Shown here piece by piece: positions 20,429-30,156 of a stretch of DNA of 64,000 bases. Both the position numbers and the translations under genes were made by a program. Each line of letters begins with the position of its first letter. Position 1 is the stretch's first letter. The DNA lies in contig OOIN01000029.1 of NCBI GenBank assembly GCA_900323505.1, positions 248,001 to 312,000 on the forward strand. Reading direction: 5' to 3'. A model generated the notes under the pieces. The model saw only the letters and a list, made by a program, of their open reading frames with translations, searched no databases and was not told the origin of the DNA. Origin of the DNA: Ustilago trichophora (lineage: Eukaryota; Basidiomycota; Ustilaginomycetes; Ustilaginales; Ustilaginaceae).

Positions 20429-22813
20429 ATGCTTCGTACAACTTCGTCTATGGCTCTCAAGCCTAGATTTGCGGTTGTTCGTCTGGGTGGGGCTGCTACT
20501 GCTGTTGCTGCTCGGCTTATGCCGGTTGCTGCTCGACAGATATCTACCTCTCTTCACGTTCAAGCACCGCTTCGTCCTCAATCTGTCACTCTTCCTTCCA
20601 CTCGCTCCGCCTCTACCCTCTCCACCCCCGTAGTTGAGGGTCAGACACTCAAGCCTCTCCCCGCAAAAATCCTCATTGCCAATCGTGGCGAAATCGCCTG
20701 TCGAATCATTCGCACCTGTCGACGACTTGGCATTTCCACCGTTGCCGTATTCTCGGAAGCCGACGCCCTATCGCAGCACGTCAAATTGGCCGATGAAGCC
20801 TACTGCATTGGCCCCGCTGCTTCGGCCGAATCCTACCTGCGTCTGGACAAGATCCTTGCGGTTGCCGAAAAAACGGGCGCGACTATGATCCACCCTGGCT
20901 ATGGATTTCTCAGTGAGAATGCCGCCTTTGCAAAGTTGCTCGAGCAAAGTGGAAAGGTGACCTTTATCGGTCCTCCCGCGAGCGCCATTGATGCAATGGG
21001 AAGCAAGAGCGCCAGTAAAGAGATCATGTTGAATGCCGGTGTGCCCTGTGTTCCTGGATACCATGGTCAGGAGCAGGATGAAAAGTTTCTCGCCGGTGAA
21101 GCCGACAAGATTGGCTATCCGGTCCTTATCAAAGCTGTCAAAGGAGGTGGAGGAAAGGGCATGAAGATCGCCAATTCCCCCGAAGAGTTCAGCGACGCTC
21201 TTTCAAGTGCACAACGAGAAGCACTCAAGAGCTTCGGAGATGCCACCGTCCTCATCGAGAAATATCTCACCGCCCCACGTCACGTAGAGGTCCAGGTATT
21301 CGCCGATACCCACGGCAACGCAGTCTACATTTCTGAGCGCGATTGCTCAGTTCAACGACGTCATCAAAAGATTATCGAAGAAGCCCCCGCACCCCACCTT
21401 CCCGATCCTTTACGCAAAGAGTTGGGCGAAAAAGCGGTTGCGGCTGCCAAAGCCGTCGGATATGTGGGTGCAGGAACGGTAGAATTTATCTTGGACGCTC
21501 AAAAGCCCGAAAACTTCTACTTTATGGAGATGAATACGAGGCTTCAAGTTGAGCATCCTGTCACCGAGATGGTTTCGGGATTAGATCTTGTAGAATGGCA
21601 GTTGGAGGTGGCGTCGGGAAACAGGTTGCCCCTGTTGCAGGATGAGCTCTTGATCGAAGGACATGCATTTGAGGCTAGGATCTATGCCGAGAATACAGAT
21701 GCGAATTTCCTCCCTGACACCGGCAAACTGATTCACGTCTCTTTACCCCCTACTACGACTCTGACCCACTCCAACACGGCTTTGGTCACACGTACGGCCG
21801 GAGGAGGGGTGTCTACAGCGTCCACCCCGGAAGCCGTCGTTAGGGTCGATACTGGATTCATTACGGGAGACGAGATTAGCGTCCACTACGATCCCATGAT
21901 CGCCAAACTGATTGTGAAGGGGAGGGATCGAAAGGAGGCGCTGCGGATCATGGCAAACGCTCTGAATCAGTACCAGGTTGTGGGACCCAGCACCAACATT
22001 CAGTTCTTGAAGAATCTGGTGAGGCATCCGAAATTCGTAGCGGGAGAAGTAGAGACTGGATTTATTGGAAAATGGGGAGAAGAAGGACTGTTTGGTGACC
22101 CGCATACTGGAGAGGAGATGTTGGCCGAAGCGGTGGCCCAGGGAGTGGTGTGGATGTTTGAAAGGGATCTCAAGGCAACAGCCCAGGAAGGAATGGCCAC
22201 CAATGGCGAGGCAAACAAAGCAAGCGTTTGGACCAACTCCAACTTTACCCCTCTTCAAAGTCGATCGTTCAACGTCAATCACAAGACTCTCGGCGATCTT
22301 TCCGTCACCGTAACCCCGCTCCTCCTCCCCACTACGACCACCGACCCCTCCTACGATGTTACAATTTCCAAAGTCAAGAAAAATTCTTCCTCCAACATCA
22401 GCACTCCTTCATTCCAATTCAAATCTCTTCGCACTCACGGAGTTACCACGATCCCTCACAATCCTACCTCGCTAACCCATACAGTCTTTCTTCCAACAGG
22501 CGTTACATCCTCTTTTACTCTTACGCCTCCTGAATGGTTTTCCAAAATCTCGGAATCTTGTTCCGCTATTTCGTCGTTAAACGGTGATGCTTTGGTTAGT
22601 CCAATGCCATGCAAGATCGTAGATTGCAAGGTTAGACCAGGTGAAAAGGTTAAAAAAGGTCAAACTATCGTGATTTTAGAAGCTATGAAAACTGAAATTT
22701 CTCTAAAAGCTCAAAGGGATGCAGAGGTGCAAAGTGTTAGTGGCAAATGTAAGGTTGGTGGTTTGGTTCCAGAAGGTAGCGTATTGGTTCAATTTAAGGC
22801 GCAAGAATCTTGA
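20429..22813 (+). CDS. MCCA: Methylcrotonoyl-CoA carboxylase alpha (biotin-carrying) subunit, mitochondrial
   Basis: A biotin-dependent carboxylase subunit of leucine catabolism, converting 3-methylcrotonyl-CoA to 3-methylglutaconyl-CoA with the beta subunit in the mitochondrial matrix; 794 residues. Residues 1-50 are Arg/Ser/Ala-rich without acids, a good presequence. The biotin carboxylase N domain starts at KILIANRGEIACRIIRTCRR; the ATP-grasp loop is KAVKGGGGKGMKIA; ERDCSVQRRHQK and EMNTRLQVEHPVTE are the expected active-site blocks. The C-terminal biotinyl domain has EAMKTE with K754 as the biotinylated lysine. Length and the single biotinyl domain exclude pyruvate and acetyl-CoA carboxylase; propionyl-CoA carboxylase alpha is the remaining alternative but less likely in a fungus. 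The last 80 codons are AT-richer than the rest. Confidence 0.93.
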   Translation: MLRTTSSMALKPRFAVVRLGGAATAVAARLMPVAARQISTSLHVQAPLRPQSVTLPSTRSASTLSTPVVEGQTLKPLPAKILIANRGEIACRIIRTCRRLGISTVAVFSEADALSQHVKLADEAYCIGPAASAESYLRLDKILAVAEKTGATMIHPGYGFLSENAAFAKLLEQSGKVTFIGPPASAIDAMGSKSASKEIMLNAGVPCVPGYHGQEQDEKFLAGEADKIGYPVLIKAVKGGGGKGMKIANSPEEFSDALSSAQREALKSFGDATVLIEKYLTAPRHVEVQVFADTHGNAVYISERDCSVQRRHQKIIEEAPAPHLPDPLRKELGEKAVAAAKAVGYVGAGTVEFILDAQKPENFYFMEMNTRLQVEHPVTEMVSGLDLVEWQLEVASGNRLPLLQDELLIEGHAFEARIYAENTDANFLPDTGKLIHVSLPPTTTLTHSNTALVTRTAGGGVSTASTPEAVVRVDTGFITGDEISVHYDPMIAKLIVKGRDRKEALRIMANALNQYQVVGPSTNIQFLKNLVRHPKFVAGEVETGFIGKWGEEGLFGDPHTGEEMLAEAVAQGVVWMFERDLKATAQEGMATNGEANKASVWTNSNFTPLQSRSFNVNHKTLGDLSVTVTPLLLPTTTTDPSYDVTISKVKKNSSSNISTPSFQFKSLRTHGVTTIPHNPTSLTHTVFLPTGVTSSFTLTPPEWFSKISESCSAISSLNGDALVSPMPCKIVDCKVRPGEKVKKGQTIVILEAMKTEISLKAQRDAEVQSVSGKCKVGGLVPEGSVLVQFKAQES

Positions 22814-23137
22814 TTGGACAAGAGGAAGAAGGTTCGTTTGGTTTTGGGAAAGAATATGATTGTATATATATATATATAGGGTGTGAATTGGTTCGTTCAC
22901 ATCCAAAATTGGTCTGAAAAAAAGGTGCCTCTTGGCTTGGACACTTCCACACACACACCTATTCACTCACTCTCCGTGAAGGTGACACATACAACTCGAT
23001 AAAGCGCCGCGATTAAGACATAAAGGTCACTCGATTCGAAACGGTTTGAAAGAACCCCACTGTACTGTGTAACCAGCAAAATGTCATCTTTTCTCTCGAC
23101 CCTCCTACATGTCCATCAGCATCATGTTGATACTAGA
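22814..23137. other. Convergent spacer between MCC alpha and the p24 gene
   Basis: An AT-rich region of 3' ends with a TA dinucleotide run at about 22862-22878. No gene is supported. Confidence 0.6.
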
Positions 23138-23827
23138 CTAAACCCTATACCTCTTAGTACTACCTTTCTCGAATAAAGCCCTAACGATATAAACTTGAAT
23201 CAAACTGATACCTATCATAGTTACGCTTTCGAATAAGCTATACCAAAAGATTTTACTCTGAGTCGATTTAACGGTATCGAAATTTCGATTTTCCCTCACT
23301 CTGAAGTATCTTTGAGTTCTTTCGACCTGAATCAGCTTATCTTGAAGATTTCCGATCATTTCCTCGAGAGGAGCCGAGTGATCTTTCAACAATTTTGAAG
23401 GTTGAATTGGGAGGTCTAATCGGGGTTCGCTTTCGACGGTGATATCAAAGTCGATTAATTTTTGAGCCATTGTGGACATTGCGTTTTCGAAGCAGAAAGT
23501 GTATTCTCCTACGATGTTTCCGGTAAAGATGATGTCAAGTTGACGTTCTTTGTGACCCGAGATGATGAGACGAGAGTCGGGATCGTGAACGGTATAGTCG
23601 ATGTCGAAATGGCCGCCGGATTGGACGGCGAAGTAGAAGCCTACTTTTTCGCCGGCTGCGTCAACCCAGGCGTAATAGCAGCTGCGTTCGTGAGGTTCAA
23701 CCAGCGTCGTTAGTGCCGCACCGGAGGCTGGAGTAGAGGTGAATGTGAGGATGAGGACAAGGATAAAGAAAAGTAGGGATAGCATAGTGCGCATGCTCGA
23801 GGGAAGTAGTGATGATGTTGTCGTCAT
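23138..23827 (-). CDS. p24 (emp24/GP25L/TMED) family cargo receptor
   Basis: A type I membrane protein of COPII and COPI vesicles that sorts GPI-anchored and other cargo between ER and Golgi; 229 residues. The signal peptide is the hydrophobic MLSLLFFILVLILTF segment, with two further in-frame ATGs just before it. The GOLD domain runs from about 42 to 130 and has the usual cysteine pair (RSCYYAW and YTFCFEN) and the GGHFDIDY core. A coiled coil follows (EEMIGNLQDKLIQVERTQRY), then a membrane segment near FWYSLFESVTMIGISLIQVY and a short basic tail ending YRV. Subfamily looks nearest the gamma/Erp2-4 group, but I would not fix the orthologue. The start at 23827 is one of three possible ATGs. 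Confidence 0.9.
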   Translation of the reverse strand: MTTTSSLLPSSMRTMLSLLFFILVLILTFTSTPASGAALTTLVEPHERSCYYAWVDAAGEKVGFYFAVQSGGHFDIDYTVHDPDSRLIISGHKERQLDIIFTGNIVGEYTFCFENAMSTMAQKLIDFDITVESEPRLDLPIQPSKLLKDHSAPLEEMIGNLQDKLIQVERTQRYFRVRENRNFDTVKSTQSKIFWYSLFESVTMIGISLIQVYIVRALFEKGSTKRYRV

Positions 23828-24512
23828 GTTTGGGGATTAGATTTCGTAAAAAAAAAAGAAAAAAAGTAGTTTGTGTTCGTAAGGATTGGTATAGGAGGAG
23901 GGGGGATGACCGAAGTTCTTCGTTGGACGGTTGCAAGAGAGGATAAGGATGTGAGATAGGGCTGTTGATGTCGTTGGAAACCAGATGCAGTTTGCGAGTG
24001 GAATGCGTATGCCTCGAGATAAGAATCGTAGATGGAGGTGCAGCCAGCTGCGTAGACAAAAACCCCCAAGAGAGGGAAGGTGCGAGGATGGTAGACAAGG
24101 CCGGATGATGAGGAAGCAAAGCAATGATGTTGAGCACGGTAGCTTGGTGATTGAGTGTCGTGCAGCTGTGACGCTCGGACTGTTTGGCTCCAGCTCATCA
24201 TCCCTTTCTTGGTTTGCTGCTCGCTTGGCTGGCATCTGCTGAGAGACATTCTTTCCGCACGAAAAGTAGTTGAATCCAACTTAACATCGTTACCATTTTT
24301 CTTATTGGCGCTCGAGATTACTCCACACCGCTCCACACACCCTCTCCAACCGCCTTCTTCTTACTCTTCTTCCTCCTCCTCCTCCTCCTCCTCCTCCTCC
24401 TCCTCCTCCTCTTTCTCTTTTGTCAATCTTCGCCTCACAACCTATCTCCGCCTTCTCAGCCCCTCCCTCTCCTCGCCAACCCTATTCGCGCAAACCCATC
24501 AAGATACCCAAC
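23828..24512. other. Divergent promoter region between p24 and COX23
   Basis: The two genes are transcribed away from each other from this block. It contains a CTC trinucleotide run at about 24371-24412 in the COX23 leader. Open frames here are low complexity and not supported. Confidence 0.55.
24371..24412. repeat. CTC trinucleotide microsatellite
   Basis: About 13 units in the COX23 leader, ending 100 bp before the ATG. Confidence 0.88.
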
Positions 24513-24878
24513 ATGTCGGCACCCTATAAACCAACCCCACAAGAAGAAGCTACCGCTTCCACCTCGTCCTACCTCTCATCTTCCTCCCCGCGTACCCCAC
24601 ATACCACCACCACGTCTTCTTCTTCTTCCTCCAGAAGCGTACCAGAGGATCCAAGCAAACCAGAAGACTTTATCAGCGTAATGTCAAACAAGACACCTTC
24701 CAAATTCACCGACCCTTGTGCACATGCTGCTAAACTAAGCATGAAATGTCTAGATGACAACGCCTACGACAGAACCAAATGCGCTGACGTTTTCAATCAA
24801 TATAGACAATGCAAAAAAACTTGGATCAATCAAAGACGTCAAGATAGATTGAACAATCGACCCGGTGCTTTCGACTAA
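24513..24878 (+). CDS. COX23: COX23-type twin CX9C protein of the mitochondrial intermembrane space
   Basis: A small assembly factor for cytochrome c oxidase, imported by the Mia40 relay; 121 residues. The N-terminal half is Ser/Thr-rich and disordered. The CHCH domain has C-AHAAKLSMK-C and C-ADVFNQYRQ-C, both exact CX9C pairs, preceded by the FTDPC element of Cox23/CHCHD7 and followed by KKTWINQRRQDR. I chose ATG 24513 because the longer frame to 24420 begins with TTG, not ATG, and its translation has no clear presequence. Cox17 and Cox19 have different spacing and flanks, so COX23 is the best call. Confidence 0.88.
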   Translation: MSAPYKPTPQEEATASTSSYLSSSSPRTPHTTTTSSSSSSRSVPEDPSKPEDFISVMSNKTPSKFTDPCAHAAKLSMKCLDDNAYDRTKCADVFNQYRQCKKTWINQRRQDRLNNRPGAFD

Positions 24879-24973
24879 AAATAAAAAAAAAACAAATTCG
24901 CCTCCCACTGCAAAACAAGGAATCCTGTCAACTACAGTATGAGGAAATATATTTTTCTACGCCACTCTACTGC

Positions 24974-24983
24974 GACACACACA

Positions 24984-25016
<33 letters not shown>
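24974..25016. repeat. CA microsatellite joined to AG microsatellite
   Basis: About 14 CA/AC units run directly into eight AG units, in the 3' spacer between COX23 and EAF6. Confidence 0.88.
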
Positions 25017-25017
<1 letters not shown>

Positions 25018-25144
25018 CAGAGAGAGAGTACAGTGTTGAGTGCATCTGAGGATGGCAGTGATGGAGGCCAAAGCATTCATTCAAAAAGAGACCAATCGGG
25101 GTATAAAAGAAAACAAAAGAGCGGAAACAGTACAAAGAGGGGAC

Positions 25145-26122
25145 CTAATCATCATCCTTTTTCTTCTTTGACACCTTACCACCAGGCGTAGCAACACCAT
25201 CGGTATTCTTCCTCTTCAACTTTGTCCCCATCGTCGTACCCATTGCCTTGCCACCACCACCACTACCACCACCAGCCGAACTTTTTGTAGGAGTTCCACT
25301 TGCGCTTCCGGCATCCGCTCCTGCAGCTGTATTCTTCGCACCACCACCTGCTGTACTTTTCAAGTTTGGGGTAGAACTACGTTCTTTATCCTTACTACTT
25401 TTGGCTTCTGCGTCATTTTTGTCTTTTTTCTTCTTGAGTGTCCCTTCCTTCCCTCCTCCTCCTCCTCCTCCTCCTGCTGGAGTTGCAGTCAAAGTAGAGG
25501 TGGATTCTTTGTCCTTCTTACTCTTCTTGCCACCCGTCCCAGTTGCCGATGGAGTATCTTCCTCTCCACCAGCACCACCTTTCTTGCCCGTCCCTGTCTT
25601 GTTATTAGGAGTACCCACCGAACCTTCCCTCTCGCCTGCCTCTACCTCTGCCAATGCTTCATTGGCCTTCAACTCCAAACTTTTCGCATACGTTGCACTA
25701 CTCAACGAAAAGATCCTATCTTCCAATGGTACATCCACCAAATTTAGTCCAGTATTGCTGTTGTTATTGTTGTTGCCTCGACTTCCGCCGGTGTTGGAAG
25801 AATATGAGGAAGAAGAACTATTTTTGAGATACGAATCGAAACCTTTGACAATGTTTCCGCCGGAAGAAGAGGTGGATTGGAGATAAGAGCCTTCAAAGAG
25901 GTAGATTTGGGATTCGAGATCTATGAGAGATCGATCGATCAGTCGTTTGTTGGCTAGTCCGGTTCGGAGGGCAAGTTTGACGGATTGATAGCGTTGGTTG
26001 GCTTCTTCGAGACTGGTAGGTGCAGAGGGGGCGGTGGTGGTTGTGGTGGTGGTAGTGGTGGTGTTTGTGGAGGAGGAGGGAGTGGTGGTGGAAGCGGTGT
26101 TGCCTGTGGCGGTGGGCGCCAT
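25145..26122 (-). CDS. EAF6: EAF6 subunit of the NuA4 histone acetyltransferase complex
   Basis: A small scaffold subunit shared by NuA4 and other acetyltransferase complexes; 325 residues. The conserved coiled coil begins near residue 45 (SLEEANQRYQSVKLALRTGL) and continues as DRSLIDLESQIYLFEGSYL and GNIVKGFDSYLKN, the Eaf6 signature, with the RIFSLSSATYAKSL element after an Asn/Ser/Gly insertion. The rest is Gly/Ser/Lys low complexity and ends in KVSKKKKDDD, a likely nuclear signal. At 325 residues it is longer than yeast Eaf6, all through low-complexity insertions. The ATG at 26122 starts MAPTATGNTAS; the frame upstream to 26299 has no family similarity. Confidence 0.9.
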   Translation of the reverse strand: MAPTATGNTASTTTPSSSTNTTTTTTTTTTAPSAPTSLEEANQRYQSVKLALRTGLANKRLIDRSLIDLESQIYLFEGSYLQSTSSSGGNIVKGFDSYLKNSSSSSYSSNTGGSRGNNNNNSNTGLNLVDVPLEDRIFSLSSATYAKSLELKANEALAEVEAGEREGSVGTPNNKTGTGKKGGAGGEEDTPSATGTGGKKSKKDKESTSTLTATPAGGGGGGGGKEGTLKKKKDKNDAEAKSSKDKERSSTPNLKSTAGGGAKNTAAGADAGSASGTPTKSSAGGGSGGGGKAMGTTMGTKLKRKNTDGVATPGGKVSKKKKDDD

Positions 26123-27437
26123 GATGAAGCTAAGTTTGCGTGAGAAGGTGATGGTGGTAATGATTGTGAGTGAGCAGAGGTGATTGCTTGCATTTGACGC
26201 GACCGTGGCCGACTTCCGCGATTTTCCCCCACCTCGCTGCCAACTCCATACCAACCATTCGCCATGGCGCCAATTCGACACTAGACTGCACAGCATCATA
26301 TCCAGACATTGCTGTGTGCTCTCAAAACCTATTCTTCAACGACGCAGATATACAAATGAGATTATTTCAAACAAATTATTTCACCGGAATGGGCTGCGAT
26401 GGCGCAAAAGCGGCGCTTGTGCTGGCTTGATCGGTTTAAATCGCTTATCATAATTGTATCGCTGTGAGATTGCTTGATGTCATCTTTTCGAAAAGCGATG
26501 GTAGAGGGATGGCACTGATGTTGAGTCTGACATTGGCAAATCCATTCTGACGGTTGAACACGCTATTTGGGCTGAGCAGCAATAGCACCGAGATGGAGAG
26601 CACCAGAGCATGAAGCAATACTAGAAGCCATGCTACAATACGTTCTTTGGCTTTGATCGCTGGTCCACTTCGTATGGCGGTCAACATGTCTTCCAAGACG
26701 TCTTGAAGGAGAGGAAAAAGGAGAGAGAGAGAGGGGGGGAAATGAGGGCCTTGGACAAGGGAGGCCCTTTCCTTCACATCCTCCATCTCCGTCCTCCTTA
26801 CTTATATCCTGACTTATCTGCCGGTTTCACACCACGAATGTCCCCGTATAGCACCAACAGTGCCCCTGACCTTTTGTCAAAACTTGGCAAAGGCGTTGAA
26901 CAAAGGAGTGTCAAAAGCCTTTTTCTCACCCCACTATACAGTATGCACCCTTTCAACGCGTCACCAAACGTGTTTCCTCCCCTTTGTCCGTCCTCCCCAC
27001 CACACACTCACGTTACTCCAACGCCCAACTATACCGTAACTACTTGCGCTGTCAAAAGCACTCTCCTTCCCTTTGTCAACCTCTCTCGGGCTCGAGTTCC
27101 ACTGCCTTGGCTGCAGACGGCGTCAATCATGATTGTAGCGGCCATACAGCTTTCCCGTGGGCTTGCACCTTTTTCTTATCTTCAGCTCTTGTTCCCTTTG
27201 TCTCCCGCAGCATCTGATTTTTTACAGCCTTCGAAAGCCGCTTGCTCGAGTAGAAGAATGATGTACAGCCCTTCAAGCAGCCGCCGCGACGTCCCTTTCA
27301 ACCCCATTCCTTGCCGACACCACAACATAGTTTGAGACCCTGACTTTTTGCAGCTTCTCTCCCGACCTGAACCTGCACATCGTCAAGCTTGATTTACTGT
27401 CAGCACCACCACCACCACCACCACAACAACAAACAAC
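26123..27437. other. 1.3 kb divergent spacer between EAF6 and the Ser/Thr/Asn-rich membrane protein
   Basis: It carries one small open frame with a membrane segment (26448-26786, listed separately), and TATACAGTAT near 26935. Nothing else is supported. Confidence 0.5.
26448..26786 (-). CDS. Possible small single-pass membrane protein, unrecognised
   Basis: A 112-codon frame with an ATG start. The second half reads as a plausible protein: a basic stretch (SGPAIKAKERIV), one strong membrane segment (AWLLVLLHALVLSISVLLLL), then a polar tail. The first third is translated from a pyrimidine run ending CTTCAAG (about 26704-26735), which looks more like a 3' splice site than coding sequence, so the true gene might start at the internal ATG (26687) or have an upstream exon I could not place in phase. 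I recognise no family. It may be spurious. Confidence 0.25.
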   Translation of the reverse strand: MEDVKERASLVQGPHFPPSLSLLFPLLQDVLEDMLTAIRSGPAIKAKERIVAWLLVLLHALVLSISVLLLLSPNSVFNRQNGFANVRLNISAIPLPSLFEKMTSSNLTAIQL

Positions 27438-29246
27438 ATGAGCACCACCATTTCGAACAGTACCAACACTACCCTGCCAATCGCCAACGTGGCAGCTAAC
27501 TCGAGCAACATTGCCGTGACCAACATGGTCAGCAATGTCACTGCTCCGAGCAATACCACTTCCAATGGTCAGGACACATTGCTCAAGAATGACGACGCCA
27601 TGGTGACTCTTCTCACCTTTGGTCCGCTTTCGTCATGTATAAGTCTGCCCAACTTGGCGGCCAGTTCTCTGCCTTCGACTGCCAATTACTCGAGCACGGC
27701 ACAGCAACAGATCATTCAGTCGTGGCTCACAAGTTTACCCACAACGAGTTCCTGCACAACTCTCTCTTGGACCCTCAAGCCTGATTATTCACATCATCTC
27801 AACTCTATGGCAATCTTCCAGAGCCAATTGGAGCAACTCTTCCCTACGAGCAATTCGACTGCAGGCTCATCCAAGACGCTGGAAGCAGCCCAGCCTGGGA
27901 CTTCTGCAGCTGGCATAAAGAACGCCAATGCCTCAGCGAATGGCTCGGTTGCTGCGGCATCAACACCAAGTGTGGCAAGCTTCTTTCCCGGAGGTACAGC
28001 TCCTAGCGCTATATCAGGATTGGCCTCTAGCAATGCGACGCTGCCTACCGGACTGCCCCTTTGGATCGGCGTCGTGATTGCGAGTTCTGCACTTGTTCAT
28101 CTTTTGTCTTTCATCATCCACATTTGCTCTGACCTTGATGCCCTCTTTCCCTCTTTGGCCATCAAGCTGCAAGGAAAGCCCGACGAGCCCAGCCTACCGA
28201 GCCACGCCCTTCCTTCCAACGAAAGCTCGGCGACGCTGGTCGACGCCACACCCCCTTCCGATCCCGATGTCAAAGTCGCCGACCCTCCGAGCTACACAGA
28301 GCCAGTAACAACCCAGGGCCTTTCCACCCAAAACGGGCTCAAACCGACACCGGCCCTGATTCGATTTTCTCGCAAAGCAAAAAGGTTGATGGTACCACTG
28401 CTACTTCTGTCCGCACTTGGAACGATTGCAGTTGCCGTTGTGCTCAATTCCAAGTTCGCAGCTGGTCCAGTACGAAATTTTCCGAGCTCTCTTTCGTCTG
28501 TTGTGGCTCCGGTAGCTCTACCTGACGCCAATTTCACTTTGAGTCAGATGCCGTCTTCAAGTGCGAGCTTGGTTAACACCACGACTTCTGCTTCGATGAC
28601 GGGCAACTCGAGCAGTGGTAGCATCTCAAGACCTTCAACTGTCCCAACTTTTGGCGTCAATGCGACCAGTGACAAGCTACCGGACAACGAACGACATTCT
28701 TTAACAGATGTCAATGCACCTGCTGCTACACCAACAACAACACCGTCACCAATAATAACAACAACGACGACTCAGTCAATGACGAAACTCGTTCGAAGAC
28801 AAACGAATTTCTTCCCCACTCCAACTTCTACCGATACCACTCCTGCTTCTGCTACCCGTCCTACAACAATCGCATCTTTTTCATCACCATCTAACTCTCT
28901 CCCTCCCGCTTCTCCCTTCGCTTCTACTGCTTCCACACCAAACGCTTCCCTGTTTCCCCCAAACCCAACCTCGACAACAACACCAGCGGGATCGGCTTCG
29001 ACCCTTACCCAAGCAATGCCTACAAATTCCACCATCGAAAGCTTGACCCCTACCGATCCTCTCTTTGTGATATCAAGTGGAGATTCCATTCATCGACTTT
29101 GGTGGATAGTAATGCTCAACTTTCTCCTTTGGTTTGCACAACGTAGACGTACACGATCCCAAATAGGTACAGATAAAGCACGATTGGCAATCCTTGCCCA
29201 ATTGTCTGTTCATCACAAACAGCAACAGCAACAGCAACAGCAGTAG
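27438..29246 (+). CDS. Ser/Thr/Asn-rich multi-pass membrane protein of unknown function
   Basis: 602 residues, not recognised. The first 200 residues are very rich in Ser, Thr, Asn and Ala with many N-x-S/T sequons, consistent with an exposed glycosylated region, but no classical signal peptide is visible. Hydrophobic segments lie at about 204-228 (LWIGVVIASSALVHLLSFII), 316-340 (LMVPLLLLSALGTIAVAVVL) and 552-570 (LWWIVMLNFLLWF). The stretch between the first two is acidic and proline-rich (cytosolic by inference), and that between the second and third is Ser/Thr-rich. It ends with KQQQQQQQQ encoded by CAACAG repeats. The arrangement suggests a plasma-membrane or cell-wall-associated protein; that is inference only. 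The frame is long and has codon bias like its neighbours, so it is probably real. Confidence 0.7.
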   Translation: MSTTISNSTNTTLPIANVAANSSNIAVTNMVSNVTAPSNTTSNGQDTLLKNDDAMVTLLTFGPLSSCISLPNLAASSLPSTANYSSTAQQQIIQSWLTSLPTTSSCTTLSWTLKPDYSHHLNSMAIFQSQLEQLFPTSNSTAGSSKTLEAAQPGTSAAGIKNANASANGSVAAASTPSVASFFPGGTAPSAISGLASSNATLPTGLPLWIGVVIASSALVHLLSFIIHICSDLDALFPSLAIKLQGKPDEPSLPSHALPSNESSATLVDATPPSDPDVKVADPPSYTEPVTTQGLSTQNGLKPTPALIRFSRKAKRLMVPLLLLSALGTIAVAVVLNSKFAAGPVRNFPSSLSSVVAPVALPDANFTLSQMPSSSASLVNTTTSASMTGNSSSGSISRPSTVPTFGVNATSDKLPDNERHSLTDVNAPAATPTTTPSPIITTTTTQSMTKLVRRQTNFFPTPTSTDTTPASATRPTTIASFSSPSNSLPPASPFASTASTPNASLFPPNPTSTTTPAGSASTLTQAMPTNSTIESLTPTDPLFVISSGDSIHRLWWIVMLNFLLWFAQRRRTRSQIGTDKARLAILAQLSVHHKQQQQQQQQ

Positions 29247-29335
29247 AGGGAGGTTGAATGTTTTCCGATGAAACAACTTTGCCTCATTCCCCCTTTCTTT
29301 TTTGTTTCATCAATCTGTGTAAAAATATCTATGGT

Positions 29336-29361
29336 AAAAAAAAAAAAAAAAAAAAAAAAAA
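29336..29361 (+). repeat. A26 homopolymer
   Basis: An uninterrupted A run 90 bp after the stop of the Ser/Thr/Asn-rich membrane protein gene. No target-site duplication or retroposon body is visible. Confidence 0.9.
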
Positions 29362-29911
29362 GATAAGATGTAAACTTTGTGAGAGTCGTTGTGTGGCTAG
29401 CCGTTTGTATGACTTATAGATGAGGTGGTGGAATGAGATTCTTGCAACTTATGCGACGGGTCGAGAGCGGTTTGGCAAGCAGAGCTGGGGACGTTACCCA
29501 CTTGATTATGCCTTAATGTCTTTTGTCTTAATTTTTTGGTTAGTTAGTACCATCATACTTGTACTGTACCTTTTGCTAGCGAGCTCAGATATTCTTTTTC
29601 CACCCTTTACTTTCTCCCCCCCTTTTTTTTGTTCTTGTTGCTCAATCGGTCTCTTTACGGCGCATCGACCTTGACGCCTCACAATCACAATATGAACAAA
29701 AAAAGAATAGGAGAGCGATGTTCAGTTGGGATCAACTTACTTGATTTAATTTGTGTTTGTGTGTAAAAAGTTGTTTTGCAACGCTCTGTTCTTTGGTTTG
29801 ATTCTCGTAACTTTCTTCTCTTTCTTGATTCTGCCTTCGCAATGCAGTGAAATACCATTCTACCAAACAGTATGGTACTGTACTATGCGCGGGGCGTCGT
29901 TCAGCCTCTTC

Positions 29912-29937
29912 TTTTTTTTTTTTTTTTTTTTTTTTTT
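29912..29937 (+). repeat. T26 homopolymer
   Basis: An uninterrupted T run, the same length as and complementary to the A run 550 bp upstream. Confidence 0.9.
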
Positions 29938-30156
29938 CTCGCTCCTCCAAAAACGCCTTTTCTAGTGTCAAACACACCATCTTTCATGTAACTCCCTTTC
30001 CTATCTACTACAATTCAACAACATACTTCACAGAGTCCACCTCTGTCATGCTTGCTTCAATGATTCCGCTCCATCAACAGTGTAATTGGAAAGGGAATTC
30101 CGTTGAACAGTGTGTATACGGTATATTTATCATACTTAGAGATATGGATATCACGT

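Noticed and set aside
22670..22700. EAMKTE as an abnormal biotin site in MCC alpha
   Set aside because: Threonine after the biotinyl lysine differs from the common AMKM form but is compatible with fungal MCC alpha proteins as I know them, so I do not treat it as a defect.
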